Part shown: in pieces, positions 1 through 6,319 of the stretch
Numbering within the stretch: the stretch's first letter is position 1
Layout of the letters: every line of letters starts with the position of its first letter
Assembly (NCBI GenBank): GCA_002297865.1
Contig: DBKX01000064.1
Location: 15,497-21,815 of the forward strand
Direction: 5' to 3'
DNA from: Lachnoclostridium sp. UBA739
Lineage (GTDB): Bacteria; Bacillota_A; Clostridia; Lachnospirales; Lachnospiraceae
DNA length: 6,319 nucleotides
Notes under the pieces: model-generated
What the model was told of the DNA's origin: nothing
The model's database searches: none
The model's input: only the letters and a program-made list of their open reading frames with translations
Position numbers and translations under genes: made by a program

Positions 1-1801
<1,801 letters not shown>

Positions 1802-1835
1802 TCAAAGTTTTTTGCAACATATATATTAAATATTT

Positions 1836-2414
1836 TTAGTTAGCTACTTTAACCATACTATGGCGAACCACAGAATCTTTATACATATAACCTTTTTGGA
1901 ACTCTTCGGCTATTATATTTTCTCCCAGTGTGTCATCTTCCACATGCATTACTGCATTATGAAGATTTGGGTCAAATTCTTTTCCTACTGTTTCGATTAC
2001 TTTCACACCTGCATCATCTAAAACTGTAACAAATTGTTTGTAAATTTGTTCTATGCCTTGTGCAAAAGCGCTTCCTTTTTCATCTTCAGAAATGGAATCT
2101 AAGCCTCTTTCAAAATTATCAAGTACTGGAAGAATCTTTTCAATTATAGCTTTCGCTCCAATTTCAAACATTGCACTTTTTTCTTTTTCAGAACGTTTTC
2201 TGAAATTATCGAATTCTGCAATTGTTCTCATTAACTTATCGTTAATTTCCTGTGCCTTTTTATCGGACTTAGGAATTTCCTCTTCCTTTACTTCTTCTGT
2301 GTCAGCTTCTTTTACTGTCTGTTCTTCAGCAGCTTCGGTTTCTACAGTTTCCTGTTCTTCCTCATCAACTACTGTTTCTTTTTCTTCCACTTTTGTCTTA
2401 TCCTTTTGCTTCAA
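1836..2414 (-). CDS. grpE: Nucleotide exchange factor GrpE
   Basis: Cytosolic homodimeric co-chaperone that releases ADP from DnaK and so resets its substrate-binding cycle. From the TTG at 2414 the protein has 192 residues: a very acidic, low-complexity N-terminus (about 10-50, rich in Glu, Thr and Val), a long helical dimerisation segment (about 50-105, containing LMRTIAEFDNFRKRSEKEK and LPVLDNFERGLD), and the C-terminal beta domain that contacts DnaK, with the family motif FDPNLHNAVMHV and the ending GYMYKDSVVRHSMVKV. An in-frame ATG at 2432 would add six residues, but no good ribosome site precedes it, and those six codons themselves contain AAAGGTGGA, correctly spaced for the TTG. I therefore prefer TTG; many pipelines would report 2432. 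The gene lies 24 bases after the hrcA stop (6 if the ATG is used), so it is in the same operon. Confidence 0.95.
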   Translation of the reverse strand: MKQKDKTKVEEKETVVDEEEQETVETEAAEEQTVKEADTEEVKEEEIPKSDKKAQEINDKLMRTIAEFDNFRKRSEKEKSAMFEIGAKAIIEKILPVLDNFERGLDSISEDEKGSAFAQGIEQIYKQFVTVLDDAGVKVIETVGKEFDPNLHNAVMHVEDDTLGENIIAEEFQKGYMYKDSVVRHSMVKVAN

Positions 2415-2420
2415 CTTATT

Positions 2421-2429
2421 TCCACCTTT
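2421..2429 (-). promoter_or_regulatory. Shine-Dalgarno site that favours the TTG start of grpE
   Basis: The minus strand reads AAAGGTGGA, complementary to the 3' end of 16S rRNA over most of its length, with 6 bases between it and the TTG at 2414-2412. It lies just inside the longer reading frame that starts with ATG at 2432. Upstream of that ATG only a weak GAATGAG stretch, the end of hrcA, is present. Confidence 0.65.
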
Positions 2430-2438
2430 CATAAAGTA

Positions 2439-3470
2439 TTACTCATTCTTGAAGATATCATCTAGCTGGCTCATCAAGGATTGCAGTGTACCTACAACCT
2501 TTTCATAATCCATTCGTTTTGGTCCAACTATTCCAATTTTTCCATATACACCTTCACCAATTTCATAAGTTGCCGTTACCACAGCGCAATCTTTCATTGA
2601 TTTAACAGGAGTTTCATCTCCTATATACACTTGAATTCCTCGTTGCTGTTCTTCATCACCCATCTTATCCGTAATGAGTTCCGTAAGCTGTTTCTTCTCT
2701 TCAAATGTATAAAGCAGTTCTGTTGCTTTTTCTGTATCACTCAGCTCTGGATACTTCAAAATGTTTGTTGCACCACTTGTATAAATCTCAACATCTTCTT
2801 CTTCACCAATTGCCTGTGCTATGGAATCTAAAATCTTATTAATTAAGTCTCCATATGGTCCAGCCTGTTCTTTAATTCTTTGTATTAACGCAATATTTAT
2901 TTCTGTTAAATCCAATCCCTGAAGGAATGTATTCAATATTATGTTTAACTTTAATACAATTTCCTTATCTACAGGTTCGACTAAATCTAAGATTCTATTT
3001 TTTACAATATTTCCTTCGATTACAATAACTGCTAACATATGAGTTTCATCCACTTCGGTAAGCTGAATGAATTTAACAGTACGATGTTTGTAATGTGGTT
3101 TCGTAACCATCGTCGCATAATTGGTATTCACTGCTAGGACTTTCGCAACCTGCTTTAACATCGTTTCGATTTTATCTGTTCGGTCAATTAAGATATCTTT
3201 CATCTCATTGAGTTCCTCTACCTTGTCGTTCATAAGCTGATCAACATAAAACCGATATCCTTTATCGGAAGGAATTCTGCCTGCTGATGTATGAGGCTGG
3301 ATAATAAATCCCATATCCTCTAAATCAGACATCTCATTTCGAATAGTTGCAGAACTTAAATTTAAGTCAGTGTATTTAGAAATAGTTCTTGATCCTACAG
3401 GTTCACCTGTATCCAAATAGGTTTTGATGATAGCCTGTAATATCTTCTTTTTTCTATCATCTAAGTTCAT
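2439..3470 (-). CDS. hrcA: Heat-inducible transcription repressor HrcA
   Basis: DNA-binding repressor of class I heat-shock operons; it binds the CIRCE inverted repeat and depends on GroEL for activity (family knowledge). The 343-residue length is normal for the family. Residues 1-75 form the winged helix-turn-helix: GEPVGSRTISKY (22-33), the recognition region SSATIRNEMSDLEDMGFI (39-56), and the wing with HTSAGRIPSDKGYRFYVD (60-77). The central GAF-like and inserted dimerisation regions follow, and the conserved C-terminal block GVYGKIGIVGPKRMDY is at about 307-322. The ATG at 3470 is preceded by AAGGGTG at 3478-3484, 7 bases upstream. As first gene after the CIRCE promoter, hrcA is autoregulated. 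Its stop is 6-24 bases from grpE, depending on the grpE start chosen. No key region appears damaged. Confidence 0.97.
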   Translation of the reverse strand: MNLDDRKKKILQAIIKTYLDTGEPVGSRTISKYTDLNLSSATIRNEMSDLEDMGFIIQPHTSAGRIPSDKGYRFYVDQLMNDKVEELNEMKDILIDRTDKIETMLKQVAKVLAVNTNYATMVTKPHYKHRTVKFIQLTEVDETHMLAVIVIEGNIVKNRILDLVEPVDKEIVLKLNIILNTFLQGLDLTEINIALIQRIKEQAGPYGDLINKILDSIAQAIGEEEDVEIYTSGATNILKYPELSDTEKATELLYTFEEKKQLTELITDKMGDEEQQRGIQVYIGDETPVKSMKDCAVVTATYEIGEGVYGKIGIVGPKRMDYEKVVGTLQSLMSQLDDIFKNE

Positions 3471-3518
3471 CTTGTCACACCCTTCGAAATCTATAATTCT
3501 GACTTACTTTTTTAGTTG

Positions 3519-3545
3519 TTAGCACTCATTGATATAGAGTGCTAA
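3519..3545 (-). promoter_or_regulatory. CIRCE operator (HrcA binding site)
   Basis: The sequence is TTAGCACTC, nine spacer bases, GAGTGCTAA: both arms match the CIRCE consensus at every position and the spacer has the canonical length. It lies about 14 bases downstream of the -10 box, so it covers the initial transcribed region and falls within the 5' leader of the hrcA mRNA. HrcA bound here would block transcription of hrcA, grpE and dnaK. This is the only CIRCE copy I found in the window. Confidence 0.97.
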
Positions 3546-3558
3546 TATCTTTATAGAT

Positions 3559-3587
3559 AAAATACCACTATCAATATTCTTTGTCAA
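3559..3587 (-). promoter_or_regulatory. Sigma-A promoter of the hrcA-grpE-dnaK operon
   Basis: On the minus strand a perfect -35 box TTGACA (3587-3582) is followed after exactly 17 bases by TATTTT (3564-3559), which matches the -10 consensus at four of six positions. The bases just upstream (about 3588-3606) are almost pure A with few interruptions, resembling an UP element. Transcription should start near 3552, just before the CIRCE repeat, leaving a leader of roughly 80 bases. The housekeeping-type promoter plus CIRCE is the known class I heat-shock layout. The start point is inferred from spacing. Confidence 0.85.
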
Positions 3588-3610
3588 GTAATTTTTTTTA
3601 TTTTTCAAAT

Positions 3611-4759
3611 TCATTCCATAAACATGGTAAATATCTCATTGCTGACATCAATACCTTTCTCTGTCAAGGAAACAAAATCCTCTTTCTCAACGATTAATTG
3701 CAATTCTTTTAATCGAGAAAGTATCTCACCGTACTTCTTGTCCATAGTTTCCCCAAAACGATTGAAAAACTCTGTCTTACTAACTCCTTTCATCATGCGT
3801 AGTCCTAATATCATATACTCTTCTATCTCACTTTGTCTGTCCAATGTTTCTTCTAGCTGTCTGACTGATTTATTTTGAACAAGCATCTTAAGATAGCATT
3901 CCATGTTTTCTTCATTTCGATACCTGTTTTTTTGAATCAACGATGATGCACCCAAACCAATGCCTACATAATCAATTCCTGTCCAGTAGGAACAATTGTG
4001 GCGGCTTTCATAACCAGGTTTTGCATAATTGGAAATTTCATATTTCTTATAACCAGCTTCTAACAGTAGTTCTTTTGTTTTTTGATACATAAGACGGTCC
4101 AGTTCTTCAGAAGGCAATTCTTTTTCTCCTTCCTCTGTTCCATACTGTTCGTAGAAATTCGTTCCTTCTTCTATTATTAAGCTGTACGCTGAAATATGTT
4201 CCGGATTTAATTCTATAATTCTAGAAAGGGTGGTTTCCCATTTTTCCAGCGATTGAGTTGGCAGGCCTGACATTAAGTCAATATTTATATTTTGGAAGCC
4301 AGCTTTTCTGGCGAGTCTATACCCTTCTAAGAATTCCTCATAGGTATGAATTCGTCCAAGATTTTTTAATTCATCGTTAAATGTAGACTGAAGTCCCATA
4401 CTAATACGGTTAATCCCCAGCTCCTGATATGCTTTTAACTTTTCTTTTGTCAGTGTTCCTGGATTGGATTCAATTGTTACTTCTATATTCTCCATAACCC
4501 GATCTCCAATCACATCCCACAAAGCGGACATGACACGACTAATTTGATTTGCATTTAAAATAGAAGGTGTCCCACCACCTATAAAAATACTTCTTACCTG
4601 ATATTCTTTTATTAAGTCTTTGTACTGACTGATTTCTATTAGAAGCATATCCAGATATTCGTCTATTTTATTTAAATGTCTGGGACCTGATAAAAAATCA
4701 CAGTAACGGCATTTTTGTACGCAAAATGGAATGTGTACATAGATTGCTAGTTCTTTCAT
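3611..4759 (-). CDS. hemW: Radical SAM haem chaperone HemW (HemN-like)
   Basis: Iron-sulphur radical-SAM family protein that binds haem and is thought to deliver it to membrane haemoproteins. It is often annotated as oxygen-independent coproporphyrinogen III oxidase HemN. The 382-residue length is typical of HemW. Residues C13, C17 and C20 form the CxxxCxxC cluster motif in HIPFCVQKCRYCDF; the residue two after C20 is F, whereas true HemN has a fourth cysteine there. The SAM-binding GGGTPS is at 61-66, ESNPGTL at 97-103 and DLMSGLPTQ at 161-169. HNCSYW at 254-259 matches the HNxxYW motif linked to haem binding. The HemN C-terminal domain covers about 310-375 (EEYMILGLRMMKGV at 313-326). The ATG at 4759 has GAAAGGA 8 bases upstream. 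No terminator separates it from hrcA. Its promoter is not obvious; lepA upstream ends in a strong terminator. Confidence 0.93.
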   Translation of the reverse strand: MKELAIYVHIPFCVQKCRYCDFLSGPRHLNKIDEYLDMLLIEISQYKDLIKEYQVRSIFIGGGTPSILNANQISRVMSALWDVIGDRVMENIEVTIESNPGTLTKEKLKAYQELGINRISMGLQSTFNDELKNLGRIHTYEEFLEGYRLARKAGFQNINIDLMSGLPTQSLEKWETTLSRIIELNPEHISAYSLIIEEGTNFYEQYGTEEGEKELPSEELDRLMYQKTKELLLEAGYKKYEISNYAKPGYESRHNCSYWTGIDYVGIGLGASSLIQKNRYRNEENMECYLKMLVQNKSVRQLEETLDRQSEIEEYMILGLRMMKGVSKTEFFNRFGETMDKKYGEILSRLKELQLIVEKEDFVSLTEKGIDVSNEIFTMFME

Positions 4760-4830
4760 AATTTATATCCTTTCACGTTTTTTTTGTCTTTAGAACAAAG
4801 TGTGAGTTCCTTACCCGCTCGTGTGCATCC

Positions 4831-4855
4831 AGCCCCTGTTTTTTAGGGGCTTTTT
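4831..4855 (+). terminator. Terminator-like hairpin pointing along the plus strand
   Basis: AGCCCCT (4831-4837), a 7-base T-rich loop (4838-4844) and AGGGGCT (4845-4851) form a 7-bp GC-rich stem followed by a T run ending at 4855. On the plus strand this has the form of an intrinsic terminator. On the minus strand, the strand of every gene here, no T run follows the stem. No plus-strand gene lies upstream, so its purpose is unclear; it would fit the end of an antisense or small RNA. Confidence 0.5.
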
Positions 4856-4856
4856 G

Positions 4857-4897
4857 GCCTTATAGGTAAAGACTCACAGAGGTCTTTCCTATAAGGC
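4857..4897. repeat. 41-base near-perfect inverted repeat
   Basis: GCCTTATAGG (4857-4866) is exactly complementary to CCTATAAGGC (4888-4897). After one unpaired T (4867), AAAGAC (4868-4873) pairs with GTCTTT (4882-4887), leaving an 8-base loop at 4874-4881. That is 16 paired bases with one bulge. No T run follows on either strand, so it is not a typical terminator. It may be an RNA structural element, a processing site or a dispersed repeat unit. Confidence 0.8.
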
Positions 4898-4901
4898 AAG
4901 C

Positions 4902-4928
4902 AAAAAGGGAGGCTTTATGCCTCCCCTT
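4902..4928 (-). terminator. Intrinsic terminator of lepA
   Basis: On the minus strand GGGAGGC (4925-4919), a 5-base loop (4918-4914) and GCCTCCC (4913-4907) form a 7-bp stem that a G-U and two A-U pairs can extend to 10 bp, followed by five T (4906-4902). The structure begins one base after the lepA stop codon, so lepA transcription should end here and most hemW expression should need its own promoter. Confidence 0.88.
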
Positions 4929-4929
4929 A

Positions 4930-6319
4930 TTATTCTTCATCTAACTTTAATACACTCATGAATGCCTTTTGTGGTATTTCTACATTACCAACCTGACGCA
5001 TTCTCTTCTTACCTTCTTTTTGTTTTTCAAGAAGTTTCTTCTTACGTGAAATATCGCCACCATAACATTTTGCTAAAACGTCTTTTCTCATAGCTTTTAC
5101 TGTTTCTCGGGCAATTATCTTGCTTCCTACTGCTGCCTGAATTGGAATTTCAAACAGTTGTCTTGGAATCTCTTCTTTTAATTTTTCACACATCTTTCTT
5201 CCACGTTCATAAGCTGTACTGGAATGAACGATAAAGGAAAGGGCATCTACTTCTTCTTTATTAATAAGGATATCCAATTTCACAAGTTCTGACTGCTGAT
5301 ATCCTTTTAATTCATAATCAAATGAAGCATAACCTCTGGAACGAGATTTTAAAGCATCAAAGAAATCGTAGATAATTTCATTCAATGGTAGCTCATACTT
5401 AAGCAGCGCTCTTGTCTGTTCCATATACTCCATACCAAGATATACACCACGTCTCTCCTGACATAAAGTCATGATAGAACCAACGAATTCCGTTGTTACC
5501 ATAATTTCAGCACTAACAATTGGTTCTTCCATGTAATCAATCTCAGATGGGTCAGGAAGATTGGATGGATTGGTAATTTCAAGCACTTCACCATCTGTTT
5601 TATAAACTTTATATACAACGCCTGGAGCTGTCGTTACAATATCCAGATTGTATTCTCGCTCTAAACGTTCCTGGATAATTTCCAAATGAAGAAGTCCTAA
5701 GAAGCCGCATCGGAAACCAAATCCTAACGCAATACTCGTTTCTGGTTCGAACTGCAATGCCGCATCATTTAACTGAAGTTTTTCTAACGCATCACGTAAA
5801 TCACCATACTTGGAACCATCCGCTGGATACATACCACAGTAAACCATTGGATTTACCTGCTTATATCCTGGTAATGCTTCTGCACAAGGATTATTGGCAT
5901 CTGTTACGGTATCACCAACATGTGTATCTTTTACATTTTTTAAACTGGCAGTAATGTAACCAACCATACCAGCAGACAGCTCATCACATGGAATAAACTG
6001 ACCTGCACCGAAGATACCTACTTCTACAACCTCCGCCTGTGCCTGTGTCGCAAGCATTTTCATTAAAGTACCTTTTTTCACACTTCCGTCAAAAATACGA
6101 CAGAAAATAATAACCCCTTTATATGGATCATAAATAGAGTCAAAGATAAGCGCTTTTAAAGGTTTCTTAGCATCGCCTGATGGAGCTGGTATCTTTGTTA
6201 CAATTTGCTCCAGTACATCTTCAATATTAATTCCCTGCTTTGCAGAAATAAGTGGGGCATCTTCTGCATCAAGTCCAATTACATCTTCAATCTCTGCCTT
6301 AACCCGCTCTGGCTCTGCA
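4930..6319 (-). CDS. lepA: Elongation factor 4 (LepA), 5' end cut by window edge
   Basis: Ribosome-associated translational GTPase resembling EF-G, proposed to back-translocate or remodel stalled or assembling ribosomes. The frame stays open from the TAA at 4932-4930 to the window edge, giving 462 residues of a family of about 600. The first roughly 140 residues, with GTPase motifs G1-G4, lie outside. A shorter frame starting at GTG 6081 is only an internal codon, because LepA-like sequence continues upstream ([20 protein letters not shown]). Counting from the window edge, the G5-type SAK is at 25-27, beta-barrel domain II at about 50-150, the EF-G-like domain with [15 protein letters not shown] at 200-214, [15 protein letters not shown] near 327-341, and the LepA-specific C-terminal domain with [13 protein letters not shown] starting at 418. 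The last is diagnostic for LepA against EF-G. A strong terminator follows directly. Confidence 0.98.
   Translation of the reverse strand, partial: AEPERVKAEIEDVIGLDAEDAPLISAKQGINIEDVLEQIVTKIPAPSGDAKKPLKALIFDSIYDPYKGVIIFCRIFDGSVKKGTLMKMLATQAQAEVVEVGIFGAGQFIPCDELSAGMVGYITASLKNVKDTHVGDTVTDANNPCAEALPGYKQVNPMVYCGMYPADGSKYGDLRDALEKLQLNDAALQFEPETSIALGFGFRCGFLGLLHLEIIQERLEREYNLDIVTTAPGVVYKVYKTDGEVLEITNPSNLPDPSEIDYMEEPIVSAEIMVTTEFVGSIMTLCQERRGVYLGMEYMEQTRALLKYELPLNEIIYDFFDALKSRSRGYASFDYELKGYQQSELVKLDILINKEEVDALSFIVHSSTAYERGRKMCEKLKEEIPRQLFEIPIQAAVGSKIIARETVKAMRKDVLAKCYGGDISRKKKLLEKQKEGKKRMRQVGNVEIPQKAFMSVLKLDEE

Larger units (their letters stand above)
4760..4903. other. Structured gene-free spacer between hemW and lepA
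   Basis: No open frame or RNA gene that I recognise lies here. Bases 4811-4860 are clearly richer in G and C than the flanking A/T-rich sequence. Three complementary sets of segments occur: the inverted repeat 4857-4897, the hairpin 4831-4851, and a long-range pairing of 4801-4815 with 4865-4878. It could be the hemW leader (minus strand), the 3' end of a small plus-strand RNA, or a short dispersed repeat. I see no good -35/-10 pair for hemW in it, although hemW should need one unless transcription passes the lepA terminator. Confidence 0.5.

Noticed and set aside
2053..2508. Plus-strand open frame of 151 codons
   Set aside because: It is antisense to grpE; the Ser/Phe-rich product is the expected mirror of the Glu/Lys-rich GrpE coding sequence, and it runs into hrcA.
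2631..2831. Plus-strand open frame of 66 codons
   Set aside because: It is a shadow of hrcA with a Phe/Cys-rich product and no family resemblance.
3624..3878. Plus-strand open frame of 84 codons
   Set aside because: It is antisense to the hemW C-terminal coding region, without a ribosome site or recognisable domain.
4760..4903. A known haem-responsive or other named riboswitch before hemW
   Set aside because: The stems do not match any class I can recall, and no terminator or sequestered ribosome site is evident on the minus strand; only an unnamed structured spacer is supported.
5757..5954. Plus-strand open frame of 65 codons
   Set aside because: It is antisense to lepA; the His/Leu-rich product is an artefact of the reverse frame.
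4930..6081. lepA starting at GTG 6081
   Set aside because: In-frame LepA sequence continues upstream to the window edge, so this GTG is an internal valine codon.

Overview
The window is an ordinary housekeeping and heat-shock gene block from a low-to-moderate GC Firmicute. Protein sequences, gene order and the perfect CIRCE operator point to class Clostridia, and a Lachnospiraceae-like anaerobe is my best guess (inference; no rRNA or other taxonomic marker is present). All five genes lie on the minus strand, so transcription runs from high to low coordinates: lepA (5' end beyond the window), hemW, hrcA, grpE, dnaK (3' end beyond the window). Long plus-strand open frames are antisense shadows of these genes.

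lepA (4930-6319) encodes the back-translocating ribosomal GTPase EF4; its stop is followed at once by a strong intrinsic terminator (4902-4928). The next 144 bases (4760-4903) hold no gene but are rich in secondary structure: a 41-base near-perfect inverted repeat, a plus-strand terminator-like hairpin, and a third pairing that competes with the inverted repeat. This is the only part of the window that the standard annotation does not explain. hemW (3611-4759) encodes a radical-SAM haem chaperone of the type often mislabelled HemN.

Downstream of hemW is a compact control region (3471-3610): an A/T-rich upstream tract, a sigma-A promoter (TTGACA, 17 bases, TATTTT) and a perfect CIRCE operator overlapping the start of the transcript. 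It drives hrcA, grpE and dnaK. HrcA is the repressor that binds CIRCE, GrpE is the nucleotide-exchange factor for DnaK, and DnaK is the Hsp70 chaperone. dnaJ probably follows beyond base 1, as in most Clostridia. In the known class I heat-shock circuit, chaperonin GroEL keeps HrcA active, and misfolded protein titrates GroEL and releases the operon.

I find no mobile element, CRISPR array, tRNA, rRNA or undescribed multi-gene system. The observations most worth a second look are the structured lepA-hemW spacer and a probable TTG start for grpE set by an internal Shine-Dalgarno sequence.
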